A stretch of DNA of 43,461 nt from Clostridia bacterium (GCA_017621695.1 JAGASP010000058.1:1-43461); one strand, 5' to 3'; counted from the stretch's first letter, positions 25,601 to 33,547 are shown. Made by a program: numbers and translations. Notes: a model not told the origin generated them from the letters alone.

Positions 25601-26606
25601 GTGATGCCTTTTGCAGCTCGCCCGTGGCTCGCTCGGCTAAGTTGACGGTGTGATAGCCGCTGTACTCCTTGAGGGCAGTCCGCACGGCGATCTTGTTTTT
25701 GGACATACCGTCCACGGCATACACCGATTCGTTATAGCTTTCGGTGGCTACAAACACCGAAATGGCATCATCAAAGAGGAGAATATCCTCGTCGCGGCCG
25801 ACCGTCCAGCCCGTGGGAGCAAGCAAGAGGCGGATCTCGTGGTTATCAAAGGTCACGTCCCATTCCGCGTCATAATACTCCATGACGATCACGGCCATGG
25901 TGCTGTCGTAATCCTTGACAGACTCGCACTTGACAAGGTAATAACCGCCGGGAGCGATGGCAGCATCCTCGGGGAACACGAATTGCTTGAAGGGAGCCGC
26001 GTCATCAGACGCATAGTACAGGGACGCGCCCTTCAAGGACACGGTGTACATACTGCGGTTGTAAAGCTGAACAAAACCCGATTCCATCGCGGCATCGGTA
26101 TTTTTCTTGCCCGTACCGTAAACAGAAGAGATCATGACACCGTCGTAATCCGACGCGTTACCGGGATGAAGCGAGGGATCATACGGCAGGGTTTCTTCGG
26201 GCTCTTCCGGCTCGCTTACGTCAGGCTCCAAGGGAGGGAGCGTCACAATAGGAGGACGGGTGATGATCCCGTCATCGCTGTCTGTCGGAAGCGTTTCTCC
26301 GTCCGACGAGGTGTCGGAAGGATCAGAAGGATCTGCAGGGCCGCTCTCCGCAGAGGAGTCACCGGGATCGGTGGGATCGGACTCGGTCTCCCCCGGGGCA
26401 AGCGTAGGCTCTTCGACCGTCTCCCCTTCCGAGGTAGCCACAGGCTCGCTGTCGGAGGAGGCAGGATCGGTGACAGATTCAGCCAACGTATCCTCAGGGT
26501 CAGAGGTGCTTGCCTTGCAGGCAGACAAGCCCAGTGTCAAAATGATCGCCAGACCCAAAAGCAACAAAAGCCAAAGTATGTGCTTGGATTGCTTGATATG
26601 TTTCAT
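22632..26606 (-). CDS. giant lipoprotein with LTD, chitobiase-like, CotH kinase and RCC1 domains
   Basis: The start MKHIKQSKHILWLLLLLGLA at 26606 follows GAAGG. Lipobox LSAC anchors a 1324-aa surface protein. A Ser/Asp/Pro/Glu-rich linker runs to about residue 150. Residues 150-260 resemble a lamin-tail domain, 345-400 a chitobiase C-terminal-like domain (GYRIYYTTDGSDPKVSGTLY), and 470-870 a CotH kinase domain with WYFTLLDMDMGLSFYDF as its metal-binding core. From about 980 there are RCC1-type repeats (GELYAWGDNRQGVLALNSSG, KLYTVGCNSCGQLGRNGKTD) forming a propeller. CotH phosphorylates proteins, and LTD-CotH proteins are known, but the RCC1 tail is less usual. Probably acts on or binds surface proteins or polysaccharide. 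Confidence 0.88.
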   Translation of the reverse strand: MKHIKQSKHILWLLLLLGLAIILTLGLSACKASTSDPEDTLAESVTDPASSDSEPVATSEGETVEEPTLAPGETESDPTDPGDSSAESGPADPSDPSDTSSDGETLPTDSDDGIITRPPIVTLPPLEPDVSEPEEPEETLPYDPSLHPGNASDYDGVMISSVYGTGKKNTDAAMESGFVQLYNRSMYTVSLKGASLYYASDDAAPFKQFVFPEDAAIAPGGYYLVKCESVKDYDSTMAVIVMEYYDAEWDVTFDNHEIRLLLAPTGWTVGRDEDILLFDDAISVFVATESYNESVYAVDGMSKNKIAVRTALKEYSGYHTVNLAERATGELQKASPAASGNRVNPVIAPRINEVSFSRPAGVYDEAFALILKAKSGYRIYYTTDGSDPKVSGTLYTGAIQLKDSSAMAWGPTLKKWASMNGNGRPSASTLPGGYVIKAYATNGIEATAVYTNTYFVIPELCDYGVTVMSISIPLDEMLGNGGFYNDPFLNGSVTGGRRRGTAIMEVFDTDGDRVGNSTVELAVSGNGSSGFAMKSLRVYYKGHLNEEGGREGNLDYDLFEGRAKDQHGQAVTTFDRLLLRNSGNDCGVSYIRDAYMQRVCAGLNVDTMASASTLVFINGDFWGVYNIRERYSPEYVESHYGVDKENVAVIESDYSQVHTNHMADYVVSSGIEGDADSFNAMTAYMRSHNLADPEAYAYVCSQMDIDSFIDMWVTRLFFVARDWPENNIKVWRNRNPEDPSGFDTKWYFTLLDMDMGLSFYDFTTEHENFFWAITNSGSVCGQMMRDLLKNPDFKEQFILRYYEIINDHLTADYLSAEFEALVAERNPLMPLQDKRWNDSEFSLGAWNNAVSRIRSFIQNRQQIALNHMYSFFAISESDIENLSYRRVTLSFNPDRVDVYVNGEKVSSGTQFRFEDKEREFDVSVTVKTGYTLSGIVWTANNGATQKEEEKTSATFKISSSGTISIYAKRDRTGDVDTQGQLIAGPTYMFYLTGSGELYAWGDNRQGVLALNSSGGTIATPTFVMNNVAKVSTTQGAAYENGDLVWMTAILTKDGKLYTVGCNSCGQLGRNGKTDDMRLDVVPFNGKITDVSVGYDHMLIIDDKGVMWGIGSNSNGQLGAKNQGGTTQTFQKVAENVAMISAGRRSTVFVDENDKLYGLGDNRWKKLSQNYGDIVTTPVLMLENVVYVDSGEHQMLAVTENGDLYYAGWREFNSFNQGGGNNPTLRKVMSGVEKADIYFANLVILSENGDAYVYGFNQEGGIGSSAVTGGFTKKIYSGVVDVAAGYGFTAYFCDDGSIRVLGDNTYGQGGTGTVGGRVDFTEADV

Positions 26607-26686
26607 AATGTTACCTTCACTTTCCGCCACGAAGGCGTTTTTCGTGTGTGCGTCAACATCTTAAATAGCACAAAATCATTCATTAT

Positions 26687-26715
26687 ATTTTATCATATCA
26701 AGACCGTTTTGTCAA
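26687..26715 (-). promoter_or_regulatory. promoter of the CotH-type lipoprotein gene
   Basis: TTGACA (26710-26715) and TAAAAT (26687-26692) on the minus strand, spacer exactly 17 bp, about 80 bp before the start codon. Confidence 0.85.
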
Positions 26716-26777
26716 TAAGTCATCTTCCTTTTTGGCGTGTTGCACAATTCATCATAGCGCAGATTGGAACATCAAAC

Positions 26778-26806
26778 AAAGCCCGTCGGAGATACCGACG
26801 GGCTTT
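26778..26806 (-). terminator. terminator after the GH106-like gene
   Basis: AAAGCCCGTCGG-AGATA-CCGACGGGCTTT, a perfect 12-bp stem, lies 17 bp after the stop at 26823. On the minus strand TTTGTTTG follows. Confidence 0.85.
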
Positions 26807-26822
26807 GCATATCATATATCAA

Positions 26823-29567
26823 TCATTCCAGAGAGGTATTGACGAAGCTGTACTTCTCGGTGAAGTACCCGCCCGAATAGCCGTTCCAGATGCAGGGCTC
26901 CTTGTAGAAGTGAGGAGGCGCGACCGCCAAGAGCTCACCGCCCACGTGGTGGTGGGGACCCAGGAGGTTGCGGAGGTTGTTGACCAGGGTCAGCTTGATC
27001 CGGTTGTCGCCTGCCTTAAGGTAAGGAGTCAGATCCACCGAGTAGGGCGCCCACATGACGGTGGCCACGTCCTGTCCGTTGACGTTGACGCGGATGGCGT
27101 TGAGGCCCGACTTCTCAAAGACCAGCGCGCGGGCGGTGTCGCCCTCGCTGAGGGTCAGGGTCTTCTCCACGCAGAGCTCGCCCGAGAAGAAGAGGTAGCC
27201 CTGACGCTCGATGTTCTTGAGAGTGATCTCATGAGCGGGCTTGACCAGGGTGAAGGAGCCGTCGAAGAAGGAAGCCTTGTTGGGGATCTCCTCGAAGGTG
27301 CCGTTTCCGACCACGCCGAAGTCGCCCACCAGGTACATGGCTTCGATCTCCATATCGTAGGTCAGCTTGTTCTTCTCGCTCTCGAACTGCTTGCCCTTCT
27401 CCATGTTCTCGTAGACCACGTCGGACTGGGTGAACAGCACGTGGGTCTCGATGGTATTCTCGCCCACCTGCATCAGGCCCGAGATATCCAGCTTCTTGAA
27501 GGAGTGGTCGCAGAAGAAGCCGCAATCCTTGGAGGTGTCAACTGCCTTGCCGTTGACGGTGATGTCGAAGATCTCGGGAGTCTCGCAGGCCAGATACAGG
27601 GTCTCGGGGATGTAGTCGGCGTTGACCTTGAAGGCGCAGCGGATATCCACGGGACGCTTCAGCTCCAGAGCGCGGGAGCCTACGTTGAGGATGTAGCCGT
27701 TCTCCTCCTCCAGCTTGCCGTCGAACCAGTAGTCGCAGGTGTCCAGGGTGAGGGCGTTCTCGGTGGCGGAGGTGACCTTCCAGCTACCGCTCAGGTCGAT
27801 GGCGGGGATAGCGGGTTTCTCGACGGGTGCGCTTGCAGGGGTGCCGTCGTCAATGATCACAAGGCTACCCCACTTGGGGAACACGTGGGTGCCGTCGAAG
27901 GGCAGAAGATCGCCGGTAGCGGGATCCATGATCTTGCCGCCGCAGGTGAAGGTAGCGGCCTGCTCCTCGTCGGTGGAGTTGACGAAGTAGCGCATGGTGA
28001 AGCCCTCGGCGGGGAACTCGCGGAAGATGTAGGTGACGGCGGGGTTGTCGATGATGGGATCGGCCTCGATCTCCTCGGCGGTGACGATCAGGCCGCCGTT
28101 GGCCTTATACTCCTCCAGCAGCTTGTTGGTGTTGGGCAGGAAGACGATGTGGGGAGGAATGACGATCTTGTTGTAGCGCATCTCACCAATGACCAGCTCC
28201 TTACCCTCCACGCGGCCGTGACGCTCCATGAGGATCTCGTCGCCCAGGTGGTAGAGCACGTGCTTGGCGTCCAGAGCGGACATGACCTTCAGCAGCTCCT
28301 CGTTGTAGTAGTTCAGGTTCTCGTTTGCCTTGTCGTCGTAGCAGATCCAGGCGGAGGTCTGGGTGTGCATGACCAGGGTGTTGACCTTGATCTCGCCCTC
28401 GGCCAGGAGCATACCGATGCGGCTCATGGCGTAGTTAAAGACCTTATAGTCGGCCCACCAAGGCTGCTGGCAGTACATAGCCGGAGGATAGTCGCGCTTA
28501 CGGATGCCGCGGAGGGAGTAGCCCTCCAGGTGCTGGCACATGAGGTTGACGCCGCGGACCATCATCCACTCGTAGTTGCGCTTCAGCTCGTCGTGGCCCA
28601 CGTTGTGGCCGCAGAGAGCGAAGGTCTCGGAGAGCACCTGCTTCTTGCCGGTCTGGGCGGCGGCGGAGCAAAGCTGAGCCATGGTGAGGCAATGGAAGAT
28701 GGGACGGCAGAGCCAGTCCATGCCGGGGATGGTGAGGTACTCGTAGTGGGGCATACAAGCGCCGTTGGAGGTCAGCTGGGCGTGGAAGGACTCCTCCAGC
28801 ACCATGTGGCCGGTAAAGCCCAGGTCGTGAGCTACGCACCAGTCGTATATCTGCTTCATGAAATTCTTGGAGAAGAGCTCGGTGACCAGCTTCCAGAAGC
28901 GCATACGGGTGGTCTGATAGTCCCCGCGTGCCACGAACAGCTCGATGAGGTGGTCGTAGATGGGCTCGCCGTAGGCCTTTTCATACTCGGCGGGGAGGAT
29001 GAAGCTCCACGGAATACCGTTACGGGAGATCTGGGGCTCGTCGGTGAAGAAGCCGTCGAAATTGGAGCCGTATTTTGCGTAGTAGGGCTCGTAGATCTCA
29101 CGGATGAAGTCGGCAATGACCTCGCCGTCCAGGGTGTCCACGTAGAAGGGGTTGACGTCGTAGTAGAAGCAGTAGTTCTCAAAGCAACAGATGATGTTGT
29201 CGCCGCGAGGATCCTCCAGGTCGGGGGTGAAGGTGCGGACACGGAGGTACTTCTGCTGATACTTGAGACCCTTGCCGTTGACCACGCCGCCGCCAAATCC
29301 CGAAGGCCAGCCGTTTTCGTCATAGGCCCAGGCGTGCATACCGCGCTTTTCGGCATCCTCCACGCAGGCGGTGACGTTCTCAAACCACTCATCCCCCATG
29401 TACTCGGTCTGCAGACCGCCGCGGGCGTGCATGAAGAAGCCGCCGATGCCGGCGTCGTCCATCAGCCCCACCTGACGCAGGGTCTCGGGGACATTCAGCT
29501 TCTCGTTCCATGACCAGAAGGGCACGGGACGGTACTTTTTGTCGATGTTTTTAAAATCAAAGTTCAT
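26823..29567 (-). CDS. GH106-like glycoside hydrolase (putative alpha-L-rhamnosidase)
   Basis: This 914-aa protein starts MNFDFKNIDKKYRPVPFWSW behind AAAGGAGAA. The N-terminal RPVPFWSWNEKLNVPETLRQ, GIGGFFMHARGGLQTEYMGD and AWAYDENGWPSGFGG blocks fit the TIM-barrel of GH106-type rhamnosidase-like enzymes. The C-terminal third is beta-rich (GENTIETHVLF, GDNRIKLTLVNNL), like the jelly-roll sugar-binding domains of this family. There is no signal peptide, so it probably acts on imported oligosaccharides. It lies downstream of a GH63-like gene in the same direction, separated by a MITE-like insertion. Substrate assignment is by family only. Confidence 0.72.
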   Translation of the reverse strand: MNFDFKNIDKKYRPVPFWSWNEKLNVPETLRQVGLMDDAGIGGFFMHARGGLQTEYMGDEWFENVTACVEDAEKRGMHAWAYDENGWPSGFGGGVVNGKGLKYQQKYLRVRTFTPDLEDPRGDNIICCFENYCFYYDVNPFYVDTLDGEVIADFIREIYEPYYAKYGSNFDGFFTDEPQISRNGIPWSFILPAEYEKAYGEPIYDHLIELFVARGDYQTTRMRFWKLVTELFSKNFMKQIYDWCVAHDLGFTGHMVLEESFHAQLTSNGACMPHYEYLTIPGMDWLCRPIFHCLTMAQLCSAAAQTGKKQVLSETFALCGHNVGHDELKRNYEWMMVRGVNLMCQHLEGYSLRGIRKRDYPPAMYCQQPWWADYKVFNYAMSRIGMLLAEGEIKVNTLVMHTQTSAWICYDDKANENLNYYNEELLKVMSALDAKHVLYHLGDEILMERHGRVEGKELVIGEMRYNKIVIPPHIVFLPNTNKLLEEYKANGGLIVTAEEIEADPIIDNPAVTYIFREFPAEGFTMRYFVNSTDEEQAATFTCGGKIMDPATGDLLPFDGTHVFPKWGSLVIIDDGTPASAPVEKPAIPAIDLSGSWKVTSATENALTLDTCDYWFDGKLEEENGYILNVGSRALELKRPVDIRCAFKVNADYIPETLYLACETPEIFDITVNGKAVDTSKDCGFFCDHSFKKLDISGLMQVGENTIETHVLFTQSDVVYENMEKGKQFESEKNKLTYDMEIEAMYLVGDFGVVGNGTFEEIPNKASFFDGSFTLVKPAHEITLKNIERQGYLFFSGELCVEKTLTLSEGDTARALVFEKSGLNAIRVNVNGQDVATVMWAPYSVDLTPYLKAGDNRIKLTLVNNLRNLLGPHHHVGGELLAVAPPHFYKEPCIWNGYSGGYFTEKYSFVNTSLE

Positions 29568-29613
29568 ATGTATTCTCCTTTCGGTATTAGAGACTCAAAA
29601 AATATGATTGTAG

Positions 29614-29633
29614 GGCGGGGGCTTGCTCCCGCC
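29614..29633. repeat. GC-rich hairpin repeat
   Basis: GGCGGG-GGCTTGCT-CCCGCC is a short intergenic palindrome of the REP-like kind, 15 bp before the MITE-like element. Confidence 0.5.
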
Positions 29634-29648
29634 GCATAACAAATGGGA

Positions 29649-29802
29649 ACCTCTAAAAACTCTATTGGCGAGAGAGCCGTGAGGAAGTTTTTCGTCAGAT
29701 GAAACAATTTTTCGCGCGCGTAGTGGAGCTACGCGAAGAAAAATATGTGAAATATGACGGAAAAGTTACCACGGATTCTCCGTCAAGAGAGTTTTTAGAG
29801 GT
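29649..29802. mobile_element. 154-bp MITE-like element with 15-bp perfect terminal inverted repeats
   Basis: ACCTCTAAAAACTCT at 29649-29663 is the exact inverse of 29788-29802. The symmetry continues inward imperfectly (TTGGCGAGAGAGCCGTGAGG against the complement of CCACGGATTCTCCGTCAA), so the whole unit can fold into one long hairpin with a CGCGTAG/CTACGCG tip. No protein is encoded and no clear target-site duplication is visible. It fills most of the gap between the two glycosidase genes. Confidence 0.75.
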
Positions 29803-29835
29803 GACCAAATATCAAATATGAAGGCGACGAGAAAA

Positions 29836-31338
29836 TTAACCAATAATCTTCTCCCCACCCTCCCAGATCACTCGAACTCGGACGGGGCTATCGCACTTAA
29901 CGGTCACCACAGGCTCGGCGGCGGCATCCTCTCTGGCCTCACAGCAGAGATCGACAAATTTCCCACCAAAGGGGTACTTCTCGATCCCGTGCTGTTCTGT
30001 GAGGTTGACTCTCCACACGATCTCGTCACTCTTGGCATCGGCCTGAATCCCAAACACATACTCGATCAGCACCGCGATGGGGATGAGTCCCGTCCAGCCT
30101 ACGAAATCAAATTTGGCAGGGATGCCCGGCTTTGTATGTTCGGGAGAATAGTTCTCCCAGACGGTATTCGTTTCATTGAACACCTTCACCACATTGTCCA
30201 AGGTATTGCAGGCGATCTCATGGGCGAGGGCGTGATAGCTCACGCGGTCGAGACCCTTGAGCAGCATATAGTTGGTGGGTGCCCAAACGCTTCCCTTCCA
30301 GTAATGACCGTCCTCGTGGTAATCGGGATGGTCGGCCGACAGGGTGGGAACTCTGTGGGGGCGTTTAAATTCCTTGGGGTTTTCAAGGTGGGCGATGAAT
30401 CGGGGAAGTCTCTCGGCGGGGACGATGTCCGCCAGCAGCGACCAGTACGCACCGATGGACTTCACCCCCGACAGGCCGCTTCGCCACATATCGAAGTAGA
30501 AGGCGTCGTCCTCGCTCCACAGCTTGTCGTTGATGAGGGCCGTCAGCATTTCCACTTCCTCGATAAGCCACACCGTATCTTCCTCGTGGCCGAGGATCTT
30601 GCCCATCTCGATCAGCACCTTGCCACTGATGACCATTTGGATGCAAGCATCGATCCAGATGCCGTGACCGTGGGAGGCGTGCTCGCAGTAGCCTACGTCC
30701 ACGCGGGGCTGGTTGTCCATACCGCAGGCCAAACCGCAAGACCAATAGCTGCCGTCCCGCCAGGTGCGGTTCAATTGAAGCCATTTGTGGTAAGCCAGCA
30801 GAGGGTAGAACACCTTTTCCAGACGGTCTTTATCCCCCGTCAGCTGATAATATTCCCACTCGCACCAAGGCATGATGTTGGGACCCGTGGAGGCGGGATC
30901 GTCGCGCTGGAACTGCTCGCCCGGCTCATCCTCGCAGATCTCGCGGCAGATGAAGCCGTCCCTGTGCTGATGGGAATAGAAATTGTCCAGCGTTTTTTGA
31001 AAGTTGAACACGTGGGCACCGTACCGTCCGAACATGACAATGAAGGAGGAATCCCACATGAACAGGTAGCCGTTGAAGGCGGTGTCGATGAAGTTGGACA
31101 CAAAACCTCCTGCGGCATTGGGCTTTTTGAGATTACGGAAGGCGATCTCCCAGACCTTGTCGTAGCAGGCGATAGCGTCCTCGTGCCCCGACCAGATGGG
31201 TCTCGGCAGTTGATCCTTGACTTCCGCATATGTAGGCAGAGGATTGTCTTCCACCGCCACGGTCAAAAAAGGATTTTTCGCCACGTAGGGGTTGTCGGCG
31301 TAAAAGAGGGAGTCGTTGACGAGATAATGCTTGCCCAT
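29836..31338 (-). CDS. GH63-like (alpha/alpha)6-barrel glycoside hydrolase
   Basis: The start MGKHYLVNDSLFYADNPYVA at 31338 has AAAGGA upstream; the longer frame to 31392 lacks a site. The 500-aa protein has AFNGYLFMWDSSFIVMFGRY, GSYWSCGLACGMDNQPR and HYWKGSVWAPTNYMLLKGL, which match the trehalase/glucosidase-like barrel of GH63 and relatives (the W-x-G-x-V/I-W block is characteristic). No signal peptide, so cytoplasmic. It probably works with the downstream GH106-like enzyme on the same imported glycan. The precise linkage cannot be read from the sequence. Confidence 0.75.
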   Translation of the reverse strand: MGKHYLVNDSLFYADNPYVAKNPFLTVAVEDNPLPTYAEVKDQLPRPIWSGHEDAIACYDKVWEIAFRNLKKPNAAGGFVSNFIDTAFNGYLFMWDSSFIVMFGRYGAHVFNFQKTLDNFYSHQHRDGFICREICEDEPGEQFQRDDPASTGPNIMPWCEWEYYQLTGDKDRLEKVFYPLLAYHKWLQLNRTWRDGSYWSCGLACGMDNQPRVDVGYCEHASHGHGIWIDACIQMVISGKVLIEMGKILGHEEDTVWLIEEVEMLTALINDKLWSEDDAFYFDMWRSGLSGVKSIGAYWSLLADIVPAERLPRFIAHLENPKEFKRPHRVPTLSADHPDYHEDGHYWKGSVWAPTNYMLLKGLDRVSYHALAHEIACNTLDNVVKVFNETNTVWENYSPEHTKPGIPAKFDFVGWTGLIPIAVLIEYVFGIQADAKSDEIVWRVNLTEQHGIEKYPFGGKFVDLCCEAREDAAAEPVVTVKCDSPVRVRVIWEGGEKIIG

Positions 31339-31384
31339 ACAAGATTCCTTTCGTATGTAAGTTTGGAGAAGATATAAGATACTG

Positions 31385-31469
31385 AGATACAAGATACAAG
31401 ATATGGAAACGGGCGTGCCTATCTTGTATCTTGTATCTGCCGAGCTTGCTCGGCGTATATCTTGTATCT
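31385..31469. repeat. palindrome array built on TATCTTGTATCT units
   Basis: AGATACAAGATACAAGATA (31385-31403) is the perfect 19-bp inverse of 31420-31438. The hairpin GCCGAGC-TT-GCTCGGC (31439-31454) follows, then a third unit copy TATCTTGTATCT (31458-31469) that runs into the SpoVAC stop codon. It occupies the space between SpoVAC and the GH63-like gene. Confidence 0.8.
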
Positions 31470-31909
31470 CAAAAAAGGCTTGCGATCCAATAGATCACCC
31501 CATACACCGCCCCTGCCAACGTTCCGTAAAGCAGGACAGGCCCTGCGATGGTGAAGATCTTAGCGCCCACACCCAGCACCCAGCCTTCGCTTTTGGCATC
31601 AATGGCGGGGGAGGCCACGGCGTTGGCAAATCCCGTGATGGGTACGAGCGTCCCTGCTCCCGCGAACTTGGCGATGCGATCAAACACGCCCAATCCCGTC
31701 AGAATCACGGCGATCAGCACAAGCGTCACCGCGGTCACGGTGCCCGCATCGTCCGTATCCATGCCGCAAAGCTTGGTGTATACATTGCGCAAGCCTTGTC
31801 CAAGGGTACAGATCAACCCGCCCACCAAAAAGGCGCGGACACAGTTTTTCAGGATGGGCGACCGAGGCGCACGGGCTTCGGCGTATTTTTTGTAGGTCTC
31901 TTTGTTCAT
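31469..31909 (-). CDS. spoVAC: stage V sporulation protein AC
   Basis: The 146-aa protein starts MNKETYKKYAEARAPRSPIL at 31909, with AAGGAG upstream at an 11-bp spacing. Residues 17-36 (RSPILKNCVRAFLVGGLICT) and the later LVPITGFANAVASPAID with a run of TM helices are diagnostic of SpoVAC, a membrane channel subunit for dipicolinic acid movement during sporulation and germination (established). The usual partners spoVAD and spoVAE are not adjacent; both neighbours are unrelated. It may be one of several SpoVA loci in the genome. Confidence 0.93.
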   Translation of the reverse strand: MNKETYKKYAEARAPRSPILKNCVRAFLVGGLICTLGQGLRNVYTKLCGMDTDDAGTVTAVTLVLIAVILTGLGVFDRIAKFAGAGTLVPITGFANAVASPAIDAKSEGWVLGVGAKIFTIAGPVLLYGTLAGAVYGVIYWIASLF

Positions 31910-31968
31910 GCGGCGGCACACTCCTTGTGTTTTGGGATTAGTGTGCCACGCCGCAAAGCGGCCTATAC

Positions 31969-32802
31969 CTATGCCGCAGGGACTGCTTCGAGTATTTTTG
32001 AGGCTTCTTCCGTTTGGATTGTTTCGGTCGTTTCGGTTGCGTGAGCGGCTTCGGCGTATGCCATATGCAGGCAAGGCTTGGTCATTGACTCATCATGCTC
32101 ACCGAGAAAGATCGTCGCCATTCCCGCGCCCTCTCCGTACACACGGAGAAGATCGCCCTCCCAGAAAAGGTCACCCTCTTCCACAAGGCAATGGCGAACA
32201 AAGATAGAAACCTCCTCGTTCGCAGGATCAACGCAAACGTAATAAACAGCCGCGCCGTCCTCATCCCAGGAATCCAGCAGTACGCTTTTCACAAGGACGG
32301 TCATTTCTACGTAATCGTCCTCCCTGCCCGATTGATAATAGAAGGACTTCACATCCGAGGGCTCACACTTTTCCACGTAGGCCTCACGGGATATATCAGC
32401 ATTGACCAGATCCTCCGAGAAAATCATATCAAGCAGCATCCAGCCAACACCCAGATAGACAAAGACAAAGTACACAAGGCCGCCGATCACACCCGCGATC
32501 TTCCAGCCCTTGGAATAGGGGCTCGTGAAAAACAGAATGACTCCCACCACGGGCATCACAAACATCATGACGAGAATGAACCACCACGAATAGTACCATG
32601 GGATAAACTGCACCCGCCCCGAGGAATTTTTATGCTTTTTCTTCTTCACGGGCGCACGGTTCCCTGCCCTGAACGCTTCGGGGCAGACCTTGCCGCAGAG
32701 AGGACATTCCTCAGAGGCAAAATAGCACTCGCATTCGGGACATTTATTCAGTTCCGGGCGATCCAATTCTTCGGAATCGAAATATCCTAAACTACGGCCC
32801 AT
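31969..32802 (-). CDS. zinc-ribbon membrane protein
   Basis: The start MGRSLGYFDSEELDRPELNK at 32802 follows CAGGAGG. An N-terminal zinc ribbon (CPECECYFASEECPLCGKVC) is followed by a Lys-rich stretch and two TM helices (about 75-97, WWFILVMMFVMPVVGVILFF, and about 104-128). The remaining 150 residues form a soluble domain with an acidic, Glu/Thr-rich tail. No function is known for this layout. It lies upstream of spoVAC, 60 bp away, and may share transcription with it. Length 277 aa. Confidence 0.75.
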   Translation of the reverse strand: MGRSLGYFDSEELDRPELNKCPECECYFASEECPLCGKVCPEAFRAGNRAPVKKKKHKNSSGRVQFIPWYYSWWFILVMMFVMPVVGVILFFTSPYSKGWKIAGVIGGLVYFVFVYLGVGWMLLDMIFSEDLVNADISREAYVEKCEPSDVKSFYYQSGREDDYVEMTVLVKSVLLDSWDEDGAAVYYVCVDPANEEVSIFVRHCLVEEGDLFWEGDLLRVYGEGAGMATIFLGEHDESMTKPCLHMAYAEAAHATETTETIQTEEASKILEAVPAA

Positions 32803-32832
32803 AGGCGTTTCCTCCTGTTTTTTCAATCCATT

Positions 32833-32930
32833 GGCTTTGCAAAGCAAAGCCTTCCTTCACTCGCAAGCCAAAGGCTTGCGAATTTCACTCGCCATAGGCG
32901 AATTTCACACGAACGAAGTGAGTATTTCAC
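32833..32930. repeat. hairpin array punctuated by ATTTCAC
   Basis: Palindromes GGCTTTGC-AAA-GCAAAGCC, TCGCAAGCC-AAA-GGCTTGCGA, TCGCC-ATA-GGCGA and a weaker fourth alternate with ATTTCAC at 32882, 32902 and 32924 (a variant CTTCAC precedes the second hairpin). The stems differ in sequence while the heptamer is constant. The last heptamer supplies the stop codon of the HD-domain gene. Confidence 0.8.
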
Positions 32931-33547
32931 TTCTTCGGGCTTCCTTCCATGAAGTAAGCCGCCTCCATGTCCGCCACGCACAAGGCCCACGCCAAGGGGA
33001 ACATTTCCAGCGCTTTTCCCACGTTGCCGGGATCCTCGGGACCCGAAAATCCCATGTGGTAGCGGATGGCGAAGGCCTCGTCGCGGGTCAGGCGCATATA
33101 GCCCGACACGATATAGACCGACTTCTCGCCGTGACCGTAGGGCAGGTTATCCTCGATGGTATAGAAAGGCACGGCCTCCCATCTTCCCTGCTCGTTTTTG
33201 ACGTTTCGGGTAGACATCTTGTAAAAATTCACCTTGCAAAGATCGTGCAAAAGCGCCGCAATGGCCACGCTCTCATCGGAATAGCTGATACCGTACAGCT
33301 CTTTCACACGAGGACGCGCCAAAATATCCACGAGCGCGTCGTAGACGTTGAGAGAATGCTCGCAAAGACCACCCTCATAGTTGCCGTGATAACGGGTGGA
33401 GGCGGGGGCAGAGAAGAAATCACAGCCGTCGGAGGTCAGAAAAGCCAGCAGCTTTTCGCTTCCCTCACGGGTGATCTTGGACTTAAAAATATCAATGAAT
33501 CTCTGACGGTTTTCCGCCGCACGGGCGGTATAGTTGATTTCGGACAT
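32927..33547 (-). CDS. HD-domain phosphohydrolase
   Basis: This 206-aa protein starts MSEINYTARAAENRQRFIDI behind AAAGGAAG. The metal ligands are visible as H in GGLCEHSLNVYDAL, the HD pair in IAALLHDLCKVNFY, then YGHGEKSVYIV and IRYHMG, the pattern of HD/HDIG phosphohydrolases such as YhaM-like 3'-5' exonuclease or nucleotide hydrolases. There is no OB-fold domain, so the exact activity is open. It lies 24 bp after the MATE gene and probably shares its promoter. Confidence 0.82.
   Translation of the reverse strand: MSEINYTARAAENRQRFIDIFKSKITREGSEKLLAFLTSDGCDFFSAPASTRYHGNYEGGLCEHSLNVYDALVDILARPRVKELYGISYSDESVAIAALLHDLCKVNFYKMSTRNVKNEQGRWEAVPFYTIEDNLPYGHGEKSVYIVSGYMRLTRDEAFAIRYHMGFSGPEDPGNVGKALEMFPLAWALCVADMEAAYFMEGSPKK

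Noticed and set aside
25650..29513. Very long plus-strand open frame (about 1290 codons) opposite the CotH lipoprotein and GH106-like genes
   Set aside because: It is antisense to two well-supported genes, crosses the intergenic promoter and terminator, has no ribosome binding site and reads as low-complexity Val/Gly/His/Leu, a by-product of GC-rich third positions.
29818..31377. 519-codon plus-strand open frame opposite the GH63-like gene
   Set aside because: No ribosome binding site, no recognisable domain, and complete overlap with the GH63-like gene.
32833..32930. CRISPR array
   Set aside because: The repeated unit is only 7 bp, the intervening pieces are palindromes, and no cas gene is present. 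The same holds for 43337-43461.
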